From JAYPEY01 sp964519245 (GTDB lineage: Bacteria > Verrucomicrobiota > Verrucomicrobiia > Limisphaerales > JAYPEY01), in NCBI GenBank assembly GCA_964519245.1, contig CAZFLK010000137.1:1-15870 (forward strand): 15,870 nucleotides of DNA, written 5' to 3'. Positions 1-7,374 of the stretch are shown here, piece after piece. Below the pieces are notes generated by a model. The model searched no databases and was not told the DNA's origin. It was given only the letters and a program-made list of their open reading frames with translations. Every line of letters starts with the position of its first letter. Positions within the stretch are counted from its first letter, which is position 1. The position numbers and the translations under genes are program-made.

Positions 1-1
1 A

Positions 2-1063
2 CCGTGGTTCGTTCCGAAGAAATACTTCGACCTGTTCCCGCTCAAGGATATCCAACTGCCTCCGGGCTACGATCCGGACGATCTCGACGACCTGCCGCCC
101 GCCGGCAAACGGCGCGGACCGAACCGTTACTTCGCGCACATTCGCGAACACGAGCAGTGGAAGCGGGGCATCCAGGGGTATCTCGCCTCGATCGCCTTCG
201 CCGATGCCATGTTGGGCCGGGTCCTCGACGCGTTGGAGAAGGGACCGAACCGCGACAACACCATCGTGGTTCTCTGGAGCGATCATGGCTGGCACCTGGG
301 CGAGAAACAGCACTGGCAAAAGTTCACGGCCTGGCGGGTCTGCAGCCGCGTGCCGCTGATGATCCTTGTTCCGGAAGGCGCGCCCGGCCTGCCCCGCGGA
401 ACTCAACCCGGCATCCGCGACCAACCGGTCAACTTGCTTAGCCTCTTCCCAACCTTGACCGAATTGGCCGGATTGCCGGACAAACCCGACAACGATGGCC
501 CCAGCCTTGTGCCGCTGCTAAAGAACCCCGACGCAGCCTGGCCTCACGTCTCCCTCACCCATCTCGGCGAACCGGGCAGCTTCGGGCTCAGCGACAAGCA
601 TTGGCGATACATCCACTACCAGAACGGCGACGAGGAGTTGTATCACATCGAGCAGGATCCCTACGAATGGAGCAACCTCGCCGACAAACCCGAACACGCC
701 GCGCGGCTCCAGGAACTGCGCGCAAAGTCGCCGAAGGAGTTCGCGCCGCGCAAGGAACCCAGCATCCAATCACTGCCGCGCTTGAAGTGGATTCCCTCGA
801 CTGAAACCAAGGCGCCGCCTTCCAAGCCGAATGGAGGAACCTTTGATGTCTTCTTCGTCAATCAGCGTTCAAAGCCGGTCCAGTTGTTCTGGATGGATTC
901 GTCGGGCAAACCCAAACCTTACGGCGGCATCAGCCCCGGAAAGTGGAAACGCCAACAAACCCGCCCCGGCGCAGTCTGGCTGATCCGGGACGCCGACGGC
1001 AAGCCGCTCGGGCATTTCCCCGTCGGCGACCGCAAGTCACGGGCCGTGATTCCGGCGAAGTGA
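2..1063 (+). CDS. Sulfatase (iduronate-2-sulfatase type) with C-terminal VHL-like beta domain, 5' truncated
   Basis: The reading frame is open from base 2, so the N-terminus with the formylglycine Cys/Ser motif lies outside the window; 353 residues remain. What is seen: PWFVPKKYFDLFPL near the start, SDHGW with Asp94-His95 (bases 281-286) as metal ligands, a downstream Lys107 in the WQKFT stretch, LLSLFPTLTELAGLP, and the closing LYHIEQDPYEWSNLA block. These match the C-terminal half of iduronate-2-sulfatase-like (S1 family) enzymes, which cleave sulfate esters from glycans outside the cytoplasm. After the sulfatase fold, residues about 280-350 (bases 839-1054) form an extra domain with FFVN, LFWMDSSGKPKPYGG and AVWLIRDADG, which align with the human VHL beta domain (IFCN, VWLNFDGEPQPYP, HLWLFRDAG). 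The fusion is clear by eye; its ligand is unknown. A peptidase gene follows 198 bases later on the same strand. Confidence 0.9.
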   Translation, partial: PWFVPKKYFDLFPLKDIQLPPGYDPDDLDDLPPAGKRRGPNRYFAHIREHEQWKRGIQGYLASIAFADAMLGRVLDALEKGPNRDNTIVVLWSDHGWHLGEKQHWQKFTAWRVCSRVPLMILVPEGAPGLPRGTQPGIRDQPVNLLSLFPTLTELAGLPDKPDNDGPSLVPLLKNPDAAWPHVSLTHLGEPGSFGLSDKHWRYIHYQNGDEELYHIEQDPYEWSNLADKPEHAARLQELRAKSPKEFAPRKEPSIQSLPRLKWIPSTETKAPPSKPNGGTFDVFFVNQRSKPVQLFWMDSSGKPKPYGGISPGKWKRQQTRPGAVWLIRDADGKPLGHFPVGDRKSRAVIPAK

Positions 1064-1261
1064 GTTGAGAACAACCCGGCGTCCACTCATGGGCGAGCAA
1101 CGCGCGCGGCAGGTTGTTGACTTTCCGTCCAGAAGGATGCAGCGCGCCAGCCATTCCAGGACAAAGGGACGTGCTCTGAGATCAAGCAATGCCAACCTTG
1201 AACCATCTGGTTCCGCGAAACGCATTGACCCGATCCATGGCGTTACCCGAACCTCGCCCGC

Positions 1262-2167
1262 ATGAAGCGCTGCCTGCTTTTCCTCGTCGCCAGCCTCGCC
1301 TTGTCCGCCCATGCCGGCGACAAGCTCGAGGTGACCGCGCCGCCGGCCGAACTGAACCTGCCTTCCTTCTACAGGAAATACGTCAGCGCCAACGGCTACC
1401 CGGTCGTCAGTTCGGAAAAGGTCAACGACTACGCGCTCAAGGAGGCGGCCTGGCTGATCAACATGATGCTGGCCAAACGGCCGGACGTGAAGGAGGCGAT
1501 GATCAAAAGCAACTCCCGCATGATCGTCATGGCGCACGATGAATTCACCTCGAACATTCCCGAGCATTCCAAGTTGCGCCCAAAGGATTTCTGGGACGCC
1601 CGCGCCCGCGGACTCGGCGGCTCCCGCACCGAACCGGTCTGTTCCTGCGCCGAGGAGAACATGCTGGCCTTCGAGGGCGACCCCTACCACAAGGAGAACA
1701 TCCTCATCCACGAGTTTGCCCACAACATCCATTACCGCGGCATGGACCGGCTCGACAACTCCTTCGACAAACGGCTCAAGGCGACCTACGAGAAGGCAAT
1801 GAAAGCCGGGCTGTGGAAGGGCAAGTATGCCTCGGTCAATCACGCCGAGTATTTCGCCGAGGGCGTGCAGTCGTGGTTCAATGACAATCGCGAAAACGAC
1901 CACGACCACAATCACGTCAACACCCGCAAGGAATTGAAGGACTACGACCCCGGCCTGGCCGCCCTGTGCAGGGAGGTCTTCGGCGACACTGAGCTGGCCT
2001 ACACGAAGCCGACAACCCGGCTACACGGCCACCTCGAGGGCTACGATCCATCAAATGCGCCGAAGTTTGAGTGGCCCGCGCGCTTGGACGAGGTCCGCAA
2101 GGCGATCAAGGAAAAGGCCAAGGCGCGCAGCAAGGCCAAGAGCCGCCGGAAGCCGTATGTGAACTGA
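1262..2167 (+). CDS. Secreted zinc metallopeptidase, anthrax lethal factor-like (ATLF/M34-type gluzincin)
   Basis: A 301-residue protein with a signal peptide (MKRCLLFLVASLALSAHA, cleavage before GDKLEV), which fixes the start at 1262. The zinc motif HEFAHNIH lies at residues 150-157, with His150, Glu151 and His154 as expected for HExxH enzymes. About 40 residues on, YASVNHAEYFAE (189-200) aligns residue for residue with YGRTNEAEFFAE of anthrax lethal factor. Tyr189 corresponds to the transition-state Tyr728 and Glu196 to the zinc ligand Glu735. The segment after it (DHDHNHVNTRKELKDYDPGL, then a helix ending REVFGD) resembles the lethal factor C-terminal helix region in layout. The protein ends in a Lys/Arg-rich tail of about 25 residues. 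It is probably an exported peptidase of unknown substrate. Such proteins are common as unnamed secreted proteins in PVC bacteria; the comparison is from memory of the toxin sequence. Confidence 0.8.
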   Translation: MKRCLLFLVASLALSAHAGDKLEVTAPPAELNLPSFYRKYVSANGYPVVSSEKVNDYALKEAAWLINMMLAKRPDVKEAMIKSNSRMIVMAHDEFTSNIPEHSKLRPKDFWDARARGLGGSRTEPVCSCAEENMLAFEGDPYHKENILIHEFAHNIHYRGMDRLDNSFDKRLKATYEKAMKAGLWKGKYASVNHAEYFAEGVQSWFNDNRENDHDHNHVNTRKELKDYDPGLAALCREVFGDTELAYTKPTTRLHGHLEGYDPSNAPKFEWPARLDEVRKAIKEKAKARSKAKSRRKPYVN

Positions 2168-2178
2168 AGTTGGAAGAC

Positions 2179-4650
2179 ATGACACGATTGCTGATTTGGA
2201 TGAAACCCGAGCGTATGCGCGCCGACAGCATTGGCGGACCGCGGGTCTGTGACCCGCAGCAACCTCCGATGACCGGCAGCCTCGATTGCGCACACACGCG
2301 CCGCTCCGTCCAGAGTTGCTGCGGGTCACGGACCTGCGGTCCCGAAAAGCCACCCGCTGAGCGCCGAGCATTGCTCGGCCGGGGGGATGGTCGCAAGACA
2401 CTGCCGAGCAATGCTTGGCCCTCCAAGTTCTTGCTGTTGGCCGCGGCTCTTTTCCTAACCTGGTCTTTGGCTGCTGCCCCCTTCATCCCCGGCCTCAGCC
2501 ATGAGGCCCGACTTTCGCCCTCGCAAACCGGCCAGGTCCTCCTGTCCGAACTCAACTGCGCCGCCTGCCACGAAATCGGACCAGAGGTCGGCGCCGTCGC
2601 GCGGAAGGGCGCGCCCGACCTCACCAATCTCACCGCCCGACTTCGCGCAGACCGCCTCCCGCAGCTAGTTGCCAATCCTCACGCCGCCAAGCCCGGCACG
2701 ACCATGCCGGACCTGTTTTCCGGCATGACGGACATGGAGCGTAGGGAAGCCGGCGAAGCCATCGCGCACGTCCTCCTCACTTGGTCGCCCAATGGGAATT
2801 CTTCGCAACCCGTCGACGCGCAGGCCGCCGAGCGAGGTCACGATCTCTTCCACTCGGTCGGCTGTGTCGCCTGTCACGGGCCGGAGGACGACGCTTCCGA
2901 TTCCGTTCCCCTGGGCGCGCTGGAAAAGAAATATCACCTGCAAGGCTTGACCGCCTTTCTCGAAGATCCCCTTGCCGCCCGCCCGGGCGCCCGCATGCCC
3001 GATCTGAAGCTCGATCACTGGGAAGCGGCGGACATCGCGAGCTATCTGCTGCGAAAGCAGTTACCCCCCGCCGGAAACACACCGGCATTCAAGACGGACA
3101 AGACGCTGGCGGACAAGGGCCATGCGCTGCTGAGGAAACACCGTTGCCTGAACTGTCATCAACCCGATACCGGCGAAGCGCGATTGCCGCTCAAGAGCGA
3201 TCGACTCGATCGCGGCTGCCTTTCCGGCTCATCCGGCGCGTGGCCCGACTATGCGCTCTCCGTCGACCAACGAACCGCCTTGAAAGCGGCGCTTCACCCC
3301 GGCGGGGGCGAGTTGAACCACCGCGAGAGAGTCGCGGTCGACATGGCCCGGCTGAACTGCCTCGCCTGCCACAAACGCGACGGTGTGGGCGGACCGTCCG
3401 CGGCGCGGGACCGGTTCTTCACCACCCTCGATCCCAACCTCGGCGAGCAGGGGCGAATCCCGCCCGACCTGACCCAGGTCGGCTCCAAGCTGAAGGCGCC
3501 GTGGCTGCACAAGGTCATCGCCCAGGGCGCCGCCGCGCGCCCTTACCTGAAGACCCGCATGCCCCAGTTCGGCGAGATTGTCGGCGAGGCCCTGGCATCG
3601 GCGATCAAACGGAGCGATCGCACTCCGCCGGTCGCGATCACGCGAAACAAGGATCCCCGAGAATCGCAGAAGCACGGTTTGGAGCTCGCCGGGACCAGGG
3701 GCCTCAGCTGCGTGGCCTGCCACCCCTTTCGCGGACAAAGTTCCTCCGCCATCCAGGCAACGGATTTGGGACTGATGTATGAACGCCTGGAGGAGCATTG
3801 GTTCCACCGCTACATGGCCAATCCGCAGGCTGTCTCGCCCTTGACGATCATGCCGTCATTCTGGCCCGGCGGAAGATCCCCCCTGCCAGGGATTCTGGGC
3901 GGCGATCCTTCACTGCAACGCGACGCGCTTTGGCAATACCTCGCCCGCGGCCCCGAAGCCCGTCGCCCCGCCGGCATCCAACTCGAACCGCTGGAACTCG
4001 CGGTCGGCAACGAAGCCGTCATGTTGCGCCGCAGCTATCCTGATATCGGCAAACGCGGCATCGGCGTCGGCTACCCCAACGGCGTCAACCTGTCCTTCGA
4101 CGCCGGCCAGGTCCGGCTCGCATCCATCTGGCAAGGCGGCTTCATCGAAGCCTCGGGCGTCTGGCGCGGGCAAGGCCACGGACGCGTTCGCGTATTGGGC
4201 GAGAACACGGTCAAGTTCCCCGAAGGACCCGCCTTCGCAATCTTGGAATCGGAGGATGACGCCTGGCCCGCGCCGGACGGAAAACGGTCCGCCGGCTTTC
4301 AGTTCGGCGGCTACACGCTCGATGAACAACGCCGGCCGAAGTTCGAGTATGAGTTCGGCCCAATCAAAATCCGGGATCTCTTTCTCGACCTGAAGGACGA
4401 TCGAGGTCGGAGCTTTTTCCGACGCAAGCTGAGTTGGAATGCCACCGCCGAGGAGAAAGGCCTCCATTTCAGAGTCGTCGTCGATCCGGAAATCAGCGAG
4501 ACCGGCGACGGCGACTATGCCATCGGAAGATCGTTGCTCATCAAGACTGAGCGCGAAGGCGTCCTGAGGTCGACCGACAAAGGCAAGGAACTGCTGCTGC
4601 CGCTCGACAACGCAAGCGCAACCGTCATCGAATACCACTGGAAACAATGA
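2179..4650 (+). CDS. Secreted pentaheme c-type cytochrome with C-terminal beta-rich domain
   Basis: Five CxxCH heme-attachment motifs are visible: CAACH (bases 2557-2571), CVACH (2863-2877), CLNCH (3145-3159), CLACH (3358-3372) and CVACH (3709-3723). The first three sit in tandem mono-heme cytochrome domains of about 100 residues; the fourth and fifth lie in a longer segment. The last 250 residues or so (from about base 3900) carry no heme motif and look beta-rich, including a GVGYPNGVNLSFD stretch; I do not know a firm family name for it. The hydrophobic export signal (KFLLLAAALFLTWSLAAA, bases 2425-2478) lies about 80 residues inside the frame. Upstream of it the frame reads through two palindromic repeats. 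ATG 2179, 11 bases after the peptidase stop, is the formal start, with 823 residues. In-frame ATG 2200, 2215 and 2269 and TTG 2371 are alternatives, and the true N-terminus is uncertain. Likely role: periplasmic electron transfer, perhaps for the propeller protein encoded next. Confidence 0.85.
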   Translation: MTRLLIWMKPERMRADSIGGPRVCDPQQPPMTGSLDCAHTRRSVQSCCGSRTCGPEKPPAERRALLGRGDGRKTLPSNAWPSKFLLLAAALFLTWSLAAAPFIPGLSHEARLSPSQTGQVLLSELNCAACHEIGPEVGAVARKGAPDLTNLTARLRADRLPQLVANPHAAKPGTTMPDLFSGMTDMERREAGEAIAHVLLTWSPNGNSSQPVDAQAAERGHDLFHSVGCVACHGPEDDASDSVPLGALEKKYHLQGLTAFLEDPLAARPGARMPDLKLDHWEAADIASYLLRKQLPPAGNTPAFKTDKTLADKGHALLRKHRCLNCHQPDTGEARLPLKSDRLDRGCLSGSSGAWPDYALSVDQRTALKAALHPGGGELNHRERVAVDMARLNCLACHKRDGVGGPSAARDRFFTTLDPNLGEQGRIPPDLTQVGSKLKAPWLHKVIAQGAAARPYLKTRMPQFGEIVGEALASAIKRSDRTPPVAITRNKDPRESQKHGLELAGTRGLSCVACHPFRGQSSSAIQATDLGLMYERLEEHWFHRYMANPQAVSPLTIMPSFWPGGRSPLPGILGGDPSLQRDALWQYLARGPEARRPAGIQLEPLELAVGNEAVMLRRSYPDIGKRGIGVGYPNGVNLSFDAGQVRLASIWQGGFIEASGVWRGQGHGRVRVLGENTVKFPEGPAFAILESEDDAWPAPDGKRSAGFQFGGYTLDEQRRPKFEYEFGPIKIRDLFLDLKDDRGRSFFRRKLSWNATAEEKGLHFRVVVDPEISETGDGDYAIGRSLLIKTEREGVLRSTDKGKELLLPLDNASATVIEYHWKQ
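2236..2342. repeat. Long imperfect palindrome (REP/BIME-like)
   Basis: Two arms of 28 bases (2236-2263 and 2315-2342) are reverse complements at 26 of 28 positions, separated by 51 bases. The left arm contains a smaller perfect hairpin GCGGGTC-TGT-GACCCGC. The element lies between the peptidase stop and the cytochrome signal peptide, in the part of the cytochrome frame that looks non-native. This structure is typical of REP-like elements, which are usually intergenic and multicopy; only one copy of this type is in the window. Confidence 0.75.
2359..2420. repeat. Palindromic repeat of the GAGCATTGCTCGG family, copy 1
   Basis: The left arm CCGAGCATTGCTCGG (2364-2378) is itself nearly palindromic. 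It is repeated in inverted form as CCGAGCAATGCTTGG (2404-2418), with about 25 bases between. The 22-base segment at 2359-2380 matches the one at 4781-4802 at 21 of 22 positions, which shows a dispersed repeat family. It ends directly before the hydrophobic signal peptide of the cytochrome. Confidence 0.75.
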
Positions 4651-4688
4651 GGCCCCTGCAACACCCCCCCGGCGGCACAGCAAGCACA

Positions 4689-4759
4689 GGAGCGCGGACA
4701 TCCCTGTCCGCGCGTTGGATGCCGATGATGAACCATGCGGACAAGGATGTCCGCGCTCC
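4689..4759. repeat. Palindromic repeat, GCGGACATCC family
   Basis: Arms of 24 bases at 4689-4712 and 4736-4759 are reverse complements at 22 of 24 positions, with a 23-base spacer. The core GCGGACATCCCTGTCCGC of the left arm also folds on itself. It lies just after the cytochrome stop, next to a second palindrome (4781-4842). This repeats the tandem arrangement seen at 2236-2420. Confidence 0.75.
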
Positions 4760-4780
4760 AATCGGGGATTCAGCCATTCG

Positions 4781-4842
4781 GAGCGCTGAGCATTGCTCGG
4801 CCCGGGCGCTGTGTTGGAAGCCATTCCGGGCAATGCTCGGCG
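4781..4842. repeat. Palindromic repeat of the GAGCATTGCTCGG family, copy 2
   Basis: The left arm CGCTGAGCATTGCTCGG (4784-4800) and the right arm CCGGGCAATGCTCGGCG (4826-4842) are reverse complements at 15 of 17 positions, with 25 bases between. The segment 4781-4802 is a near-exact copy of 2359-2380. The right arm contains the ATG (4833) that best starts the following secreted protein. Confidence 0.75.
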
Positions 4843-6314
4843 CGCCGTTGGCCGCCTTGCTGTCCCTCGCCCTCACCGTCACCGCGGCCGCGCAGGATCT
4901 CGGCGATGAATGGGGCACGGCCGGCCGCGAGGCCGACTACTACCGCATCGTCGAACTCCCCATCCCCGAGGGCCATCACATCGAGTCCGGAAGTTTCGAA
5001 GCCTTGCCCGACGGCCGCCTTGCCATCGGCACAAGGCGCGGCGACATCTTTCTGGTCAAGGGCGCCTACGAGAAACACCCGCGTCCAACCTTCACCAAGT
5101 TCGCCTCTGGACTCGACGAGGTTCTCGGCCTCGCCTGGCGCGACGGCGCCTTCTACGTCACCCAGCAGACGGAACTGACCCGCATCGAGGACACGGACGA
5201 CGACGGCCGCGCCGACAGCTTCAAGACCCTCAGCGATGTCTGGGGCTTCAACAACTACCACGAATTCGCCGTTGGCTCCGACTTCGACAATGAGGGCAAT
5301 CTCTGGGTCGCGTTGTGTCTGTCGAAGTCCTACCACTCCTATGAAAAATTCCGCGGCTGGGCGTTGAAGATCACGCCGGAGGGAGAGACGATTCCCCAAT
5401 GCAGCGGCATCCGCAGCCCCCTGGGCGTCGGCATGAACGCGCAGGGCGCGATGATCTACGCCGAAAGCCAGGGCCCGTGGAACGGCTCCTGTTCGCTCAA
5501 GCATCTCAAGCCCGGCGGATTCATGGGCCATCCCATCAGCTTCAACTGGTATCCGGAGGCGCCGAACATGGGGCCCGTTCCCGTGACCCCGAACACGCCT
5601 TCCCGATTGGAGATCGAACGCAAGCGGGTCAAGCAGCTTGTGCCTTATGCCGTGGTCTTCCCCTACAAGAAAATGGGGCGTTCCATATCGGGTTTCCAGG
5701 TCGATCGCACCGGCGGAAAGTTCGGGCCGTTCAAGGACCAGATCTTCATCGGCGATTACACCCTGAGCATCGTGATGCGGGCCACGATGGAGGAGATCAA
5801 CGGCGTCTGGCAGGGCGCCTGCTATCCATTTCGCGAAGGACTTTCCACCGGCATCCTGAATGTGCAATTTACACCGAAGGGCCAGTTGATTACCGGCGGC
5901 ACCAATCGCGGCTGGCCCGTGCGCGGTTTGCGCAACAGCGTCCTCGAACGCCTCGATTGGACCGGCAAAACACCCTTCGAAATCCGCGAGATTAACGCGC
6001 GGCCCGACGGCTTCACCCTCCACTTCACCAAACCCGCCGATCCAGAGTCCGCCAGCGATCCGAAGTCCTACCAACTCCAGACCTACACCCACTTCTATCG
6101 GCAGGCTTACGGCAGCCCGGAGGTGGACCACACCACCCCCAAGGTGACCAAGGCGAAATTGGCTCCCGACGGCCTGGCCGTCCACCTCACTGTCAACGGA
6201 CTGGTCCAGGGCCACGTGCATGACTTCCACACGCCCGGTCTGAAAGCCGACGACGGCGAAGCCATCCTCCACAATCGCGCGTACTACACGCTGAACGAGA
6301 TCCCGAAGAGGTGA
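4833..6314 (+). CDS. Secreted PQQ-dependent sugar dehydrogenase-like beta-propeller protein
   Basis: From ATG 4833 the product has 493 residues and begins with a good signal peptide (MLGAPLAALLSLALTVTAAA, then QDLGDEW). The frame is also open back to ATG 4647, which overlaps the cytochrome stop as ATGA. Those extra 62 residues are encoded by two palindromic repeats and would bury the signal peptide, so 4833 is preferred. A GGAAG at 4816-4820 is a distant possible ribosome site. The body looks like a beta-propeller of the glucose/sorbosone dehydrogenase type seen in many PVC secreted proteins. It shows repeated blade-like stretches such as EALPDGRLAIGTRRGDIFLV and NEGNLWVALCLS, and a calcium-loop-like DTDDDGRAD at residues 120-128. 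The last 100 residues or so look like an Ig/Fn3-like cap. No heme motif is present. It may oxidise a sugar or alcohol and pass electrons to the upstream cytochrome, but cofactor and substrate cannot be read from the sequence. Confidence 0.8.
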   Translation: MLGAPLAALLSLALTVTAAAQDLGDEWGTAGREADYYRIVELPIPEGHHIESGSFEALPDGRLAIGTRRGDIFLVKGAYEKHPRPTFTKFASGLDEVLGLAWRDGAFYVTQQTELTRIEDTDDDGRADSFKTLSDVWGFNNYHEFAVGSDFDNEGNLWVALCLSKSYHSYEKFRGWALKITPEGETIPQCSGIRSPLGVGMNAQGAMIYAESQGPWNGSCSLKHLKPGGFMGHPISFNWYPEAPNMGPVPVTPNTPSRLEIERKRVKQLVPYAVVFPYKKMGRSISGFQVDRTGGKFGPFKDQIFIGDYTLSIVMRATMEEINGVWQGACYPFREGLSTGILNVQFTPKGQLITGGTNRGWPVRGLRNSVLERLDWTGKTPFEIREINARPDGFTLHFTKPADPESASDPKSYQLQTYTHFYRQAYGSPEVDHTTPKVTKAKLAPDGLAVHLTVNGLVQGHVHDFHTPGLKADDGEAILHNRAYYTLNEIPKR

Positions 6315-6421
6315 GGCGACAGCGGAAACCCGCGATACTCCGCCTCGGGGGCATCATCGCAACAGGCGCGCTCAAGGCCAGGATTGGAATTCCCGCACAG
6401 TTTCGGCAACCGGCCTCACCG

Positions 6422-7000
6422 CTACCGCGTCAACCATAGCCACAACGCGACGCCAGCAAAGAAGATGAACATCTTGGGCGCGCCGACATTCACTTCCTCG
6501 TCGACTCGATGCCGTATGGCGTGGATGAAGAGGTTGATGCCGAAGAACGCGAATAGAAAACCTGAAACCAAGCCCGCAAAGGAGCCCTTGCCCACCCCCG
6601 GCCGAAGAAGGCTGACCGTCGGATCGCCAGGATCGTATCTCACTTCGATCCTGGAGTCCGCCGGAAAGGCGGCGGCCAACTTGAACGCGGTCTTGCGGTC
6701 GAAGCGCGCCGAATTGTTGGAAGGATGGAAGAACGCAGTTCCGGTGCGCGGCATGCGACCCTCCCTGTAGGCGTAGCGGACGACGGGACGAAAGTGATCC
6801 GTGTCCGGGATGCGCTCCACGCCAGACTGCTCAATGAGGCCCTCGGCGATCGGCCACCAATGGCTGCGAACGGCGTCGAAGACGGAAAGCGCGCCGAGTC
6901 CCATCATGTAGAGCCCCAGGAGACCGATAAGGAAACCGAACGTCTTGACTGAGCGATTCAGTCTCATCTGCTGCAACTCGGGGCTGGGGAAGATATCCAT
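6422..7000 (-). CDS. DUF3592-like membrane protein
   Basis: A protein of 192 residues from ATG 7000. The layout is a membrane segment at about 18-38, an extracytoplasmic domain, and two further membrane segments at about 140-161 and 177-190. The middle domain contains RPVVRYAYREG and IEVRYDPGDPTVSLLRPG, the pattern typical of DUF3592 proteins, whose function is unknown. ATG 7000 has GAAGG eight bases upstream. An in-frame GTG at 7069 would add 23 residues without a visible ribosome site and would place the TTGACA box inside the gene. ATG 6967 is another option. The gene converges with the propeller gene and diverges from phoD, so it is probably a single-gene unit. Confidence 0.75.
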   Translation of the reverse strand: MDIFPSPELQQMRLNRSVKTFGFLIGLLGLYMMGLGALSVFDAVRSHWWPIAEGLIEQSGVERIPDTDHFRPVVRYAYREGRMPRTGTAFFHPSNNSARFDRKTAFKLAAAFPADSRIEVRYDPGDPTVSLLRPGVGKGSFAGLVSGFLFAFFGINLFIHAIRHRVDEEVNVGAPKMFIFFAGVALWLWLTR

Positions 7001-7012
7001 GAAGAAAGCCTT

Positions 7013-7035
7013 CAATTCACCGAATGAATTGTCAA
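7013..7035 (-). promoter_or_regulatory. Candidate -35 box with overlapping inverted repeat before the DUF3592-like gene
   Basis: On the - strand TTGACA (7035-7030) overlaps a perfect 7-bp inverted repeat, CAATTCA (7013-7019) and TGAATTG (7025-7031), with a 5-base centre. This could be a promoter with an operator. No convincing -10 box follows at the usual distance, so the call is weak. Confidence 0.3.
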
Positions 7036-7374
7036 CAAACCGGGACGAGGGGGCTTCTCGGGAGACCACCGTTGACGGACGGCGCTGCTGATCAACATCG
7101 ACTATCAGCCAAGGCCCGCGCTCCCGGACGTTTGGACCAGCGTCTGGCCGTCTTCAACGGATCCGGCTCCAAGTCACTTTGGCTACGCGGACGGGCGGGC
7201 CCTCGTGCGACAAGCGGAAATCAGCGCCAGAGTTCTGGCTTCAACGGAATGGGGCGTCGTCAAAACCTTGGCAATCCTTCCCGGAAGCCGCTAGCCTCCA
7301 CCTCATTGATCACTGAATACGAGGCATTGAACAGCTGTCGAAGCCTCACTGCGACCTGACGAAAGAAGACCATC
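7036..7374. other. Divergent spacer between the DUF3592-like gene and phoD, no gene seen
   Basis: About 340 bases without a supported gene. Reading frames here have no recognisable protein pattern. The AT-richer end (7300-7374) probably carries the phoD promoter; a purine-rich GAAAGAAG just before ATG 7375 may serve as its ribosome site. No repeat or RNA gene was recognised. Confidence 0.5.

Noticed and set aside
1070..1118. AACAACC/GGTTGTT inverted repeat after the sulfatase as a terminator
   Set aside because: The arms are only seven bases with a 35-base loop and no T-run; chance is likely.
1037..1915. 292-codon - strand frame over the peptidase gene
   Set aside because: It is a shadow of the metallopeptidase, whose HExxH and signal peptide are clear.
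4770..6272. 500-codon open frame on the - strand opposite the propeller gene
   Set aside because: No domain or signal is recognisable, and the + strand frame has a signal peptide and a propeller pattern.
7001..7069. GTG 7069 as the start of the DUF3592-like gene
   Set aside because: The added residues look unlike a membrane protein N-terminus, there is no ribosome site, and a TTGACA box falls inside this stretch.
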